Part shown: positions 50,526 to 57,109 of the stretch, one piece after another
How positions within the stretch are numbered: the first letter of the stretch is position 1
Layout: each line of letters starts with the position of its first letter
Virus record (IMG/VR): IMGVR_UViG_3300030419_005317
Span: 25,318 to 82,426 of that record
DNA length: 57,109 nucleotides
From: a virus
Reading direction: 5' to 3' (one strand)
Position numbers and translations under genes: made by a program
The notes under the pieces: model-generated
The model's input: the letters and a program-made list of their open reading frames with translations, nothing else
What the model was told of the DNA's origin: nothing
Database searches by the model: none

Positions 50526-52109
50526 TCACTTAATTAGCCACATTAATTGTTCATATTGTTTTTTAGACTCGTTTATTTTATCAGCATTTTTATTGTTTTT
50601 ATAGTTTTTCATACCCTTAATTGTTGTATCAAAGCTTGTTCTGGTGTAAACAATTGAATCTAGAAAGGCCTTTTTGTAGTTTAAGTCTCTTTGGTTTACT
50701 TGTAGGGCGGTATCGCGAACCCAACACGCAATTGCCAAGGACATGATTAGATCATCATTATATCCCCGCATTGCTTGAGGTTTTCCATTGTGCCAAATAA
50801 AAGTTTTCATTTCATTAAGTAAACGATGAGAGTGTATGGTAATTAGTTGATTTCTGATGAATTCTTCTAATTTTGCAACAATAAGAGGTCTTGTCTTAGA
50901 AGTGGTGGAGAATCCGGGCACTGCGTTTGAGCGAGCCTCCGCCTGAAGCTGATCGACATACTCATGAGTGGCCTTAATAGAGTAGTAAATATTTGGATAT
51001 TCAAATTCGATTAATTTTTCTAATACCGAATATCCAATGCTGTTATTTTCCACTATCATGAGACAATTACCAAACTCTCGGCCAACTTGATTCAACATGT
51101 TGGCATACAAATCTGGTGCCGGCTTCCCTTGATATTCGCCTACGATACTGAGTGTTTCTAATTTGATAATATGGAACACCGAGTAATCGGCTCCGTCGCC
51201 GCGGGCGACATCGGCAACCAATATATAATTACAAGAAGCGTCGTACTCTTCCCAGATCCAAAAATTTCTATCAAATCCAGTTTTGTATTTTGGCTCTACA
51301 ATGCCCATTGAAAGCTTTTCCAAATCCTCTGGATCAATAACCGTTTCTCCTGATGTATTGAAGTTGCACTCTAACTCTTGCGCAATTTGCCTCTTGGACA
51401 TGTTTGCGGTTTCTTTGCTAAACCAATCTTTGTCGCGATCTGGGTGTACGTCCCACGGCAATATTGTAGGGTAAAAATTGTTTGTTTTTGCTTCCGCTTC
51501 GGTATAAATCTTGTGAAACCAATTACCTACGCCATTTGGGGTAGAGAGCGCGATGCAGCGGCCGCCAGTCGAGAGTGTAGGATACAGGCCGGTCCACAGC
51601 TCATCAAGATTTTCAATGTGTGCAGCCTCATCAAGCACCAACAAAGAAAGAGATTCAGAACGACCAGCATCTCCCGAAGTCGATGAGGCCTTTATAAATG
51701 ATCCATTTGATAACTCAAATGACGTCCTGTTATCAACCGATATGTCTGCTATCTTGATGAAATCCGGCAAGTTTTTCATTATGTTTTTAACTTTTTTAAC
51801 TAGGTTGGCTGCGGTGCCGAATTTTGTTGCCATGACTAATACGTTCTTATCGCGATGAAACAGCATCAACCAAACAATATAACCCGCCGATATGGTAGAT
51901 ATACCTAACTGGCGGGCTTTTAGGATTACATTAAACCTGTAATCATTGAAGTCTTGTACTAACTGATCTTGAAAGTCGTACAATCTAAAAGGAATTAAAC
52001 CGTGAAGTGGGTGAGAGATTCTTGCGTAATTGTTTAAAAAATACGTAGGATCCTTGCCGCATTTGACAATCTCCTTTACCATTTCCTTTTTTGTTAGTTG
52101 AAAACTCAT
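50526..52109 (-). CDS. Terminase large subunit (gp17-like)
   Basis: DNA packaging motor, 527 residues. The ATPase has FRLYDFQDQLVQ (adenine motif region), ARQLGIST (Walker A variant), LLVLDEAAHIE (Walker B with catalytic Glu) and ALSTPNGVGNWF (coupling motif C). The nuclease domain has LVADVARGDGADYSVFHI, LMIVENNSIGYSVLEKL and GYNDDLIMSLAIACW, with the acidic residues of the RNase H fold. It is slightly shorter than T4 gp17 (610). No ribosome site is clear before the ATG at 52109. A small terminase gene is not recognised in the window. Confidence 0.96.
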   Translation of the reverse strand: MSFQLTKKEMVKEIVKCGKDPTYFLNNYARISHPLHGLIPFRLYDFQDQLVQDFNDYRFNVILKARQLGISTISAGYIVWLMLFHRDKNVLVMATKFGTAANLVKKVKNIMKNLPDFIKIADISVDNRTSFELSNGSFIKASSTSGDAGRSESLSLLVLDEAAHIENLDELWTGLYPTLSTGGRCIALSTPNGVGNWFHKIYTEAEAKTNNFYPTILPWDVHPDRDKDWFSKETANMSKRQIAQELECNFNTSGETVIDPEDLEKLSMGIVEPKYKTGFDRNFWIWEEYDASCNYILVADVARGDGADYSVFHIIKLETLSIVGEYQGKPAPDLYANMLNQVGREFGNCLMIVENNSIGYSVLEKLIEFEYPNIYYSIKATHEYVDQLQAEARSNAVPGFSTTSKTRPLIVAKLEEFIRNQLITIHSHRLLNEMKTFIWHNGKPQAMRGYNDDLIMSLAIACWVRDTALQVNQRDLNYKKAFLDSIVYTRTSFDTTIKGMKNYKNNKNADKINESKKQYEQLMWLIK

Positions 52110-52132
52110 ACATTTTTATTAATACAGTTCAG

Positions 52133-53143
52133 TCAGGTGGGTGTATCTTCTTTTAAACTCTCGTCGGCGCGACCCATGGGATCTCCCGTATCCAAGCCAT
52201 CCAGCACATTAGCGACAATATCAAAAGCGTCCTGCAGGTGGGGGTACTCCCCAAGAACGTCCTCAAGTGCGTGATACGCTGTCGTTAGTTTTTCATAACT
52301 ATCAGGCTCTTCTTCTGCTGCAGTGCTATGTGGCGGCGGGTGGTCGCCGGCGAAGATGTCAAACATCTCATCACTGTGATAGTCGTCGTGCTCGGCCAGA
52401 ATTTCTGCAATTGCAGTGCGCAATTCTTCATACATGCCCACCTTAGACAAACGTTTCTGCCACTTGGTTGCCGCAGCAGGGGTCGCTTTGGATCTTCTAT
52501 ATTTGCTGGAGGAACGCCAGCTTGGTCCGCTTCCGCCGAGGGTACTTCTTATGATGTTATCTTTATTATCAAGCACTGCGTATCCAGATGGTACCTTGTG
52601 ACCAAGACCAGTAATGGCCAATAGTCCTTCGCGACCAAAAGAGTTCTTAATCATCTGCGCTTCCTTGGTGGCAGCAGCTGAGTCGGCTTGATCGTATAAC
52701 CCTTTTTCTAAATCACTAAATGCGCGGTAAAACAAGTCGTAAAATTCCAGCCACGCTTCAACTGAGCCGCGGCCTCCGCTTAATTGCTTGACTTCTTGCT
52801 CGGCCTCTTTGCCTCTTTTGGGCTCCATCGCCGCAAGACCTCTTTTAGATTGGTATGTGATTGGTCCAAATTTCTTTTCGCGAGTACCTTCGTATGTCTG
52901 AATATCATCTAATGCTCTCACCATATTTCTATTAAAATTACCGAGCCACCTATCAAGTCTTTCTCCCTTGAGTAGTTTGCTTTTTTGCATGCCGGTGTGT
53001 ATTAATCTGCGAATCATCACCATGTCGTGATAATCCTCTATGGCCGAATCGCCTTGGCCGGTTTTTGGATATGTATAGTCTTCTGCTTCTTGTTTTAATT
53101 GATCGCCAATGATGGCTTTCAATTCAGCTAAGGTAATTTTCAT
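52133..53143 (-). CDS. Protein with MKIT-type leader, unknown
   Basis: A 336-residue protein starting MKITLAELKAIIGDQLKQE, the least typical leader of the set (I-G-D in place of I-K-E). The body has helical parts (VMIRRLIHTGMQKSKLLKGERLDRWLGNFNRNMVRALDDIQTYEG, WLEFYDLFYRAFSDLEKGLYDQ), a segment GREGLLAITGLGHKVPSGYAVLDNKDNI, a basic region and an acidic C-terminal third (HDDYHSDEMFDIFAGDH). It lies directly before the terminase gene in the place of a small terminase, but lacks the usual helix-turn-helix and oligomer pattern, so I do not call it one. Confidence 0.65.
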   Translation of the reverse strand: MKITLAELKAIIGDQLKQEAEDYTYPKTGQGDSAIEDYHDMVMIRRLIHTGMQKSKLLKGERLDRWLGNFNRNMVRALDDIQTYEGTREKKFGPITYQSKRGLAAMEPKRGKEAEQEVKQLSGGRGSVEAWLEFYDLFYRAFSDLEKGLYDQADSAAATKEAQMIKNSFGREGLLAITGLGHKVPSGYAVLDNKDNIIRSTLGGSGPSWRSSSKYRRSKATPAAATKWQKRLSKVGMYEELRTAIAEILAEHDDYHSDEMFDIFAGDHPPPHSTAAEEEPDSYEKLTTAYHALEDVLGEYPHLQDAFDIVANVLDGLDTGDPMGRADESLKEDTPT

Positions 53144-53145
53144 TG

Positions 53146-53679
53146 TTATTTTTTCCTAGTGTCGTTGTCTGGGCGCTTACCTAAAAATCCACCTTGATCA
53201 AGAAAGCTCTTGTAGCCGGCTTCTAGTGAATTCTCGCTGTCTTCTCCGATCTTTGCAACCTCATCTAAGCCGCCGATCTTGTAATATTTATAAGCCTGAA
53301 CCCAAGAGCGGACTCTGGACATGCTTTGAACCAGTACATCTACTTCGCCTTCGGCTGTTAGAGTAACTGAATCGCCGGTAATCTTTTTATATTCTTTCTT
53401 CAAAAAGCTGGCGACATCATTTATTCTGCTTTCTATCTCCGACTCAAATCCGGTACCGTGTACCTCTTTCAATTGAATCTCAGAGTGATAATGAATGCAC
53501 AAAAGCGGTCCATGGAACCTAACTCCAAAACCATCCATTACTCGCTTATCAAGCAAGGGCTCTCCCTCTTCTCTCATTAAACCAACTTTAATTGGTTCGC
53601 CATTCTCGTCGAGGGCTCCGTCATATGCATTAGCTGCTGCTTGCGATATCCCCTGTACTACGTCTATTATAGAAGCCAT
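53146..53679 (-). CDS. Hypothetical protein
   Basis: A 177-residue protein. It begins ASIIDVVQGISQAAANAYDGALDENGEPIKVGLMREEGEP, then FGVRFHGPLLCIHYHSEIQLKEVHG, a helix with ESEIESRINDVASFLKKEYKKITGDSVTLTAEGEVDVLVQSMSRVRSWVQAYKYYKIGG, and a polar tail. This order, with the KVGL..E.G.P...RVMDGFGV.....L...YHSEI pattern, recurs in marine phage genomes as a conserved unknown near terminase genes. The ATG shares one base with the stop of the 36-residue gene upstream. A packaging or head role is possible by position. Confidence 0.6.
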   Translation of the reverse strand: MASIIDVVQGISQAAANAYDGALDENGEPIKVGLMREEGEPLLDKRVMDGFGVRFHGPLLCIHYHSEIQLKEVHGTGFESEIESRINDVASFLKKEYKKITGDSVTLTAEGEVDVLVQSMSRVRSWVQAYKYYKIGGLDEVAKIGEDSENSLEAGYKSFLDQGGFLGKRPDNDTRKK

Positions 53680-53789
53680 TATTTGCTTTCTCCCTTTTCT
53701 TCTTTAATTAGCTTGCGAATATCTTTATCCTGCAAGCGCACTAATTGTTCTCTAATTAGTTTACGAATCTGTCTTAATGTTACCTTCAT
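53679..53789 (-). CDS. 36-residue peptide made of the leader motif twice
   Basis: Very short gene encoding MKVTLRQIRKLIREQLVRL and then QDKDIRKLIKEEKGESK. It consists of the MKIT-type helix followed by a second, shorter copy (DIRKLIKEE) and nothing else. It starts within the last codons of the zinc protein gene and ends in TAATG with the next gene. GGAGG lies 11 bases before the ATG. It may be a free leader peptide, a remnant of a protein that lost its cargo, or a small core peptide. Coding is supported by the leader match and by the tight stop-start contact. Confidence 0.65.
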   Translation of the reverse strand: MKVTLRQIRKLIREQLVRLQDKDIRKLIKEEKGESK

Positions 53790-54165
53790 TTGGGCGCCAT
53801 CCTCCAAGCCATCTTTCTTCCCTGTGTTCTACCCACTTTATGTAGCAATCGTTGCAACAGTCATATTTGGCCATCGCAATATCGTCTCCTACTTTACGCG
53901 TATACTTATTACAAACAGGGCAAGAGCCAATAGGCTCTTTATTAAGTAGTTTTTTAGAAACTAAAACACCATTAACTAACACTTTCTCAGAAGCCTCTTG
54001 GGTGCGGCGTTCTTTTTGTGCTAATTCTTTTAATTGTTTTAAATATTCTTTTTCTTTTTCTTCATCCCAATTCGCTCTTGGGTTTTGAATTGCCTCTTTG
54101 CCATATTTCTTTGCAATTGCCCTCTCTATGGCGGCGATGCGGTTTAAATCTTTTTCATTTTTCAT
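53761..54165 (-). CDS. Zinc-ribbon protein
   Basis: A 134-residue protein starting at the ATG at 54165; upstream sequence in frame belongs to the preceding gene. A helical, basic first part (LNRIAAIERAIAKKYGKEAI, EKEYLKQLKELAQKERRTQE) leads to CPVCNKYTRKVGDDIAMAKYDCCNDCYIKWVEHREERWLGGW, in which C-x2-C and CC-x2-C would bind one zinc. The pattern with KYDCC..CYI.WVE.REERW..GWRP is a recurring phage unknown. The Glu/Lys-rich helix could contact nucleic acid or protein. The stop overlaps the next small gene by 29 bases. Confidence 0.7.
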   Translation of the reverse strand: MKNEKDLNRIAAIERAIAKKYGKEAIQNPRANWDEEKEKEYLKQLKELAQKERRTQEASEKVLVNGVLVSKKLLNKEPIGSCPVCNKYTRKVGDDIAMAKYDCCNDCYIKWVEHREERWLGGWRPNEGNIKTDS

Positions 54166-54577
54166 TGAAAGCCTTATAAGCCCCATAACTGGCTGCAGTA
54201 CCAACAATAATACCGCCGGCAAACCAATAAAATTTATTGCGCGGCGAAGTCTTTTTTAAGGATTTAACTAATGATTGTATTTCTTTATCTTTTTGTGCAA
54301 TAAACAAATCATACTCCTGTGTTAGTGCTTTATGTTCTATCTTCAGGGTCTCAAGCTCAAGCTTGTGACGCTCTTGTTCTTTTTTTAATTCATAATCAAT
54401 CTTTATGTCACAAGCATATGCTGCAATTTCGTAGCTCGATAAAATTGTAGAAATTGCCTTCCCATCAAACAAAACCCCCTCAAAGGGAGCGGGCTTTTTA
54501 TATTCCAATATTGTAAATTTTGCTGGCTCTGTTGCATTGGCGCTCAGAGTTGATATCAATAACAGTTTAAGGAACAT
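54155..54577 (-). CDS. Spanin-like / lysis-associated membrane protein
   Basis: A 140-residue protein with a short hydrophobic N-terminus (MFLKLLLISTLSANATEP, resembling a signal peptide but without a lipobox cysteine), a periplasmic-looking region, a coiled coil (ELKKEQERHKLELETLKIEHKALTQEYDLFIAQKDKEIQSLVKSL) and a C-terminal membrane segment (FYWFAGGIIVGTAASYGAYKAF). Directly after a second coiled-coil membrane protein and a holin-like gene, this order suggests a spanin pair. The topology (C-terminal anchor) is not that of the classic Rz/Rz1 pair, so the assignment is tentative. Confidence 0.5.
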   Translation of the reverse strand: MFLKLLLISTLSANATEPAKFTILEYKKPAPFEGVLFDGKAISTILSSYEIAAYACDIKIDYELKKEQERHKLELETLKIEHKALTQEYDLFIAQKDKEIQSLVKSLKKTSPRNKFYWFAGGIIVGTAASYGAYKAFNEK

Positions 54578-54950
54578 ATTGAATCCCGAAAGTCGTTTCT
54601 ATGTCTTTAATCAACTGTTCTCTGTCGTGATTAAACTTATTGGCATATTCACCTTTTTTATCCTCTCTTAGTTGATTAATCATCTTAAGAGCGTCTTCGT
54701 AATCCTCTTCAATCGCCGCCATGGACTCCATATAGCTTTCCATTAGCAGCCGCTTCTCTTCTATTTCTTGCTTGTGGATTTCTTTTAGGCCTTCAATTTG
54801 AGCCTCGTTGGATTCAATCATGGTCGTATAGGCAGACTGCATAAGGTGATAGTCGTATCGAGTTTTCAACACAATAACAGCGGCCAATAACACTATTGCT
54901 ATTACTTTCCAATTCTTAAGAGCAAATTGCAAAACTTGTTTCTTAATCAT
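54567..54950 (-). CDS. Inner-membrane spanin-like protein (Rz-like)
   Basis: A 127-residue protein starting at the ATG at 54950. One N-terminal membrane segment (WKVIAIVLLAAVIVLKT) after a short basic segment (MIKKQVLQFALKN) is followed by a long coiled coil (MIESNEAQIEGLKEIHKQEIEEKRLLMESYMESMAAIEEDYEDALKMINQLREDKK). This is the layout of an i-spanin that links inner and outer membranes in the last step of lysis of Gram-negative cells. It overlaps the holin-like gene by eight bases and the next gene by 11. Confidence 0.6.
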   Translation of the reverse strand: MIKKQVLQFALKNWKVIAIVLLAAVIVLKTRYDYHLMQSAYTTMIESNEAQIEGLKEIHKQEIEEKRLLMESYMESMAAIEEDYEDALKMINQLREDKKGEYANKFNHDREQLIKDIETTFGIQYVP

Positions 54951-55143
54951 TGTGCCCCCGCAATCTAGCGATACCATCAATAATTGTTTGGCCTCCGATG
55001 TAGATTGCTGAAATAATCACCCAGTCTTCACTGGTGACATGCCCTGTGAATGTAAGGGCTGTTGCTGTTGACCACACTAATAGCTTGCGAGATGTTAACT
55101 TAGCAAGCCATGTGTCGACAAATGCTTTTGTTTGTGCCATCAT
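54943..55143 (-). CDS. Holin-like small membrane protein
   Basis: A 66-residue protein with two probable membrane segments: LLVWSTATALTFTGHV and WVIISAIYIGGQTIIDGIARL, linked by a short polar loop (TSED) and ending in a basic, hydrophilic tail (RLRGHND). Size and layout fit a class II holin, and it is followed by spanin-like genes. No endolysin is visible next to it. The two consecutive ATG codons (55143, 55140) overlap the stop of the upstream leader gene (ATGA); dual starts are known to time lysis in lambda, but here this is only noted. Confidence 0.6.
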   Translation of the reverse strand: MMAQTKAFVDTWLAKLTSRKLLVWSTATALTFTGHVTSEDWVIISAIYIGGQTIIDGIARLRGHND

Positions 55144-55433
55144 TTTTTACCTCTTTTCTTCTTTGATATCTCCACTGCTGCAAGTTGTGCTTGGGCGTCT
55201 TTCTTTGGCTTCGGCTTCTTGGATAGCTCACGGCCACTCTTTGACGTTGCCTTATATCCGCCTTTGACTTTCTTGATCTTTTCTTCAAGAGCCTCTTCCC
55301 ACTCTTCGTGCTCTTGATCCTCATGCGCTTCCTTGCAAGACTGGCCGGCATGCTTTTTGCCTTTTTCTTTGGCTATCACAACTTCAATCTCTTCTTTGAT
55401 AATCTGCTTAAGTTGTCTGTGGTTAATCTTCAT
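55140..55433 (-). CDS. Lys/Glu-rich protein with MKIT-type leader
   Basis: A 97-residue protein beginning MKINHRQLKQIIKEEIEVV, followed by a charged region without hydrophobic core (KEKGKKHAGQSCKEAHEDQEHEEWEEALEEKIKKVKGG) and a strongly basic C-terminus (KSGRELSKKPKPKKDAQ, KKKRGKK). Such composition suits a DNA- or RNA-binding internal protein packaged with the genome. I-K-E at the leader end is a potential protease site. The ATG overlaps the upstream stop by four bases. Confidence 0.7.
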   Translation of the reverse strand: MKINHRQLKQIIKEEIEVVIAKEKGKKHAGQSCKEAHEDQEHEEWEEALEEKIKKVKGGYKATSKSGRELSKKPKPKKDAQAQLAAVEISKKKRGKK

Positions 55434-55918
55434 TTTCTACTATACTTTCCTGAGCAGTCCCATTTCTGGCGTGATAGACACAGGGGCGTGCCTCTGTCTT
55501 TGCCGGAACAGTCTTTACCGTGAGACTTCATGTCGCCGTACGATCTGGCGCAATATGCATCACCCTTAGAAGTACCGGGCTGCACTCTGTCGCCACCGCC
55601 CTTTGCCTTTCCTTTTTGACCATAGGAAACACACTTGCCGTCTACTCTCTTGGCAGAGGCTTTGCCTTTGGTTGGCTTACACGCTTTCTTTTTTTCATCT
55701 AAAACGGCTTCAATCTCTTCGTCGATTATATCATAAAGGTCTTGTTCTTCTTTAGTAATTTTTTTCCATGCCTTTTTGGTTGGTCGATCTTCCGCACAAT
55801 CGCCTGTTTTTGGCTTTCCTTTGCATCTTTTTTGTTTTGCGCGCATGTTATCAAAGAAGTTGCTTTCTTCGAGTTCTTCGCGGATAATCTGCTTAAGTTG
55901 TTGTTTTGTAATCTTCAT
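55430..55918 (-). CDS. Cys/Lys-rich protein with MKIT-type leader
   Basis: A 162-residue protein starting MKITKQQLKQIIREELEESN. The body is Lys-rich and contains CKGKPKTGDC, an acidic helix (DLYDIIDEEIEAVLDEKKKAC), a second basic part and a Cys-rich end: GDAYCARSYGDMKSHGKDCSGKD, then CLSRQKWDCSGKY. The final YCxRS...C...TPxCLSRxKWxCxG pattern recurs in phage proteins of unknown role and could bind zinc or form disulfides. The high positive charge suggests DNA contact. It overlaps both neighbours by four bases. Confidence 0.7.
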   Translation of the reverse strand: MKITKQQLKQIIREELEESNFFDNMRAKQKRCKGKPKTGDCAEDRPTKKAWKKITKEEQDLYDIIDEEIEAVLDEKKKACKPTKGKASAKRVDGKCVSYGQKGKAKGGGDRVQPGTSKGDAYCARSYGDMKSHGKDCSGKDRGTPLCLSRQKWDCSGKYSRK

Positions 55919-56295
55919 GTTCTCGGATCTCTAATGTTTAAAACTTGAACGAGCATTCTAGTGTCGTATTCTGATCGGTCTCCGCCATGATCCAAATTAT
56001 ATTTTGGCACCTTACCGAGATTAAGAACCAAATATCCAGCATCACTATCTACTATTTGAAGTATATCGCCTTGGTTGATCGCGGCGCCTTCGTCGTCGGT
56101 AAGGTTTTCATTAATTACTTCAGATTGAGATTCAGGCAGTCCGGACTTAAACTCGTCTGAGTAAGTGCATTTCTGTTGATCTGCATGCCATGTGCCACCT
56201 TTCATTTGACAAGACATTTCGGTATCGTACTCTTGAAGAATATTTTCTACCTCTTCCTTGATAATTTGTTTAAGTTGTTGTTTTGTAATCTTCAT
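55915..56295 (-). CDS. Protein with MKIT-type leader, unknown
   Basis: A 126-residue protein starting MKITKQQLKQIIKEEVENI. The rest has CQMKGGTWHADQQKCTY, an acidic stretch with TDDEGAAINQGDILQIVDSDAGYLVLNLGKVPKYN, and a C-terminal strand MLVQVLNIRDP, which looks like a small SH3-like beta barrel. The leader and cargo join near residue 20 (I-K-E). It overlaps the upstream gene by four bases and is co-translated with the next leader gene, which has the same first 12 residues. Confidence 0.7.
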   Translation of the reverse strand: MKITKQQLKQIIKEEVENILQEYDTEMSCQMKGGTWHADQQKCTYSDEFKSGLPESQSEVINENLTDDEGAAINQGDILQIVDSDAGYLVLNLGKVPKYNLDHGGDRSEYDTRMLVQVLNIRDPRT

Positions 56296-56627
56296 GTTGC
56301 TGCTTCTTCCATATGACCTTTGATTCGTGCGCCTGAAGCTCTTTCGCTATTCATTATAGCAATTTTAAGATCACGGCGTTGTTTCATAAGCTCATCAACC
56401 TCTGGTGTTGATTCAAAATCGGCATCAGGATCTGTTACGTCAATCCCCAAGCCGCCTAAAGCTACGGCCACATCACCGTCAAGTCTGTATAAATCTCTTG
56501 ACGACATTTGCGACAAATCAACACCGCTGAATTTTGCGCTTATGTTTCTAGATTCGTTGATAGCATCAGTCTTCTCGTCCATAAAATAACGAGGATCAAA
56601 TCTTCTTGTGTTTTTACGTCTAGCCAT
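56292..56627 (-). CDS. Small hypothetical protein
   Basis: A 111-residue protein without the MKIT-type leader. It begins MARRKNTRRFDPRYFMDEKTDA, a basic arm with RRFDPRYF, followed by acidic and helical parts (DLYRLDGDVAVALGGLGIDVTDPDADF, VDELMKQRRDLKIAIMNSERASGARIKGHMEEAAT). Its C-terminus resembles that of the partial gene at the right edge (SGA...R..KG..AT), and each directly precedes a leader gene with a four-base overlap. It could be a partner made in step with the leader proteins; no family recognised. Confidence 0.6.
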   Translation of the reverse strand: MARRKNTRRFDPRYFMDEKTDAINESRNISAKFSGVDLSQMSSRDLYRLDGDVAVALGGLGIDVTDPDADFESTPEVDELMKQRRDLKIAIMNSERASGARIKGHMEEAAT

Positions 56628-56659
56628 TATAATCTCCTATGTTGCTAATCCATTCATGC

Positions 56660-56992
56660 TTAGTTTAAATCTTCTCCAAGTGCGCTTGGATCCCAGCCTA
56701 AGTTAGTTGCTGGTTTGTTTTTCTTTCGATTATCTGCTTCTTCCCATTGTCGTGCAAGTTCTTGGAACCCCTGATCTTGTTCTATTTTTTTAACAAGTTC
56801 AGCTGCGATTCTTCTCTTTTCTTCATCAGACTTTGTATCTTCAATTACTTCTTCGGGGGTTGAGTCATCACCACTCAAACCAGCGGCGACCAGTGCACCG
56901 CCTATCAGGAAGCCTGCACCGAAGCCTTCACTCATCATTTGTTCAAGTTCTTCTTTAATAATCTGCTTAAGTTGTGATTTTGTAATCTTCAT
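56660..56992 (-). CDS. Protein with MKIT-type leader and glycine-rich segment
   Basis: A 110-residue protein starting MKITKSQLKQIIKEELEQM at the ATG at 56992. After the leader a Gly/Ala-rich hydrophobic stretch (GFGAGFLIGGALVAAGL) could insert in a membrane; the rest is acidic and helical (EEKRRIAAELVKKIEQDQGFQELARQWEEADNRKK). The open frame reaches 17 codons further upstream, but that part overlaps the preceding gene, and the leader match fixes the start. The hydrophobic stretch is unlike the other leader proteins and might help pore formation during injection (inference). Confidence 0.7.
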   Translation of the reverse strand: MKITKSQLKQIIKEELEQMMSEGFGAGFLIGGALVAAGLSGDDSTPEEVIEDTKSDEEKRRIAAELVKKIEQDQGFQELARQWEEADNRKKNKPATNLGWDPSALGEDLN

Positions 56993-57109
56993 GTCGCTAA
57001 TCCTTTCATACGACGATTCGATTGGGCGCCTGATTGAATCCATGCGTCTAACTCTTCTCCCATATCCAATACAGCGGCTCGGCTTTTATCTTTGGCGTAG
57101 AACGTGTTC
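56989..57109 (-). CDS. C-terminal end of a hypothetical protein, cut by the window edge
   Basis: About 39 residues before a stop at 56989: NTFYAKDKSRAAVLDMGEEL, then a helix and a basic end (QSNRRMKGLAT). The stop overlaps the start of the next gene (ATGA), which supports coding. The start lies outside the window. No function can be proposed from this fragment. Confidence 0.6.
   Translation of the reverse strand, partial: NTFYAKDKSRAAVLDMGEELDAWIQSGAQSNRRMKGLAT

Noticed and set aside
52133-53143. Small terminase subunit
   Set aside because: Position fits, but the protein is too long, carries the MKIT-type leader and shows no helix-turn-helix or oligomerisation pattern of small terminases.

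Overview
The window is a 57 kb piece of the genome of a tailed phage with a contractile tail (myovirus), very probably a marine or freshwater T4-superfamily relative far from T4 itself. Every gene I can support lies on the minus strand, so transcription runs from high to low coordinates. The evidence is a full T4-type head set (large terminase, portal, prohead protease, scaffold, gp23-like capsid protein), a tail sheath, tail tube and tape measure, and a phage replication set (gp32-like, UvsX-like, DnaB-like helicase, two DNA polymerases). The host cannot be named. Three perfect sigma70-type promoters indicate a host with a standard housekeeping sigma factor. The B12-dependent ribonucleotide reductase implies that cobalamin is available inside the host.

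Layout in transcription order (right to left). 57.1-52.1 kb: a cluster of small, tightly overlapping genes. Many start with the same N-terminal peptide (consensus MKITKxQLKQIIKEE), and a probable lysis group (holin-like, two spanin-like proteins) sits among them. 52.1-43.1 kb: large terminase, portal, several unknown virion genes, a tubulin/FtsZ-like GTPase, two more proteins with the MKIT-type leader, a small membrane protein and the prohead protease. 43.1-41.5 kb: two unknown proteins and a phage-encoded ribosomal protein bS21. 41.4-35.1 kb: three repeat-rich fibre genes placed inside the head module. 35.0-31.3 kb: scaffold, major capsid protein, and a small beta-rich candidate decoration protein flanked by terminators. 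31.2-28.5 kb: neck and tail-completion candidates. 28.4-15.7 kb: sheath, tube, a tail-assembly-chaperone-like pair with a possible programmed frameshift, tape measure and baseplate proteins. 15.6-1 kb: a hypothetical gene, a short family A DNA polymerase, a degenerate tubulin/FtsZ-like protein, then replication, repair and nucleotide genes: gp32-like SSB, UvsX-like recombinase, UV damage endonuclease, 5'-3' exonuclease, DnaB-like helicase, class II ribonucleotide reductase, zinc protein, GroES-like protein, thioredoxin, two metabolic-looking unknowns, and a DNA polymerase III alpha subunit cut by the left edge.

How it works together: the replication block carries host-like promoters before gp32, uvdE and the helicase gene. 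The structural block has none that I can see; several of its gaps instead carry an AT-rich motif close to TTGGYACTAATTA, a candidate late promoter element. Thioredoxin next to the class II reductase makes biochemical sense because thioredoxin re-reduces that enzyme. The prohead protease, an L-R-E/A site in the capsid protein at the position where T4 gp23 is cut, and the I-x-E motif in the shared MKIT-type leader together suggest that the leader proteins are targeted into the prohead, processed, and possibly injected into the host. That set, together with the two tubulin-like proteins, is the best candidate for a little-described system here.

No gap between genes exceeds 300 bases; the longest (about 170 bases, either side of the 163-residue gene at 31.3-31.8 kb) hold terminators and candidate promoter motifs. 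I saw no tRNA, CRISPR array, insertion sequence or integrase.
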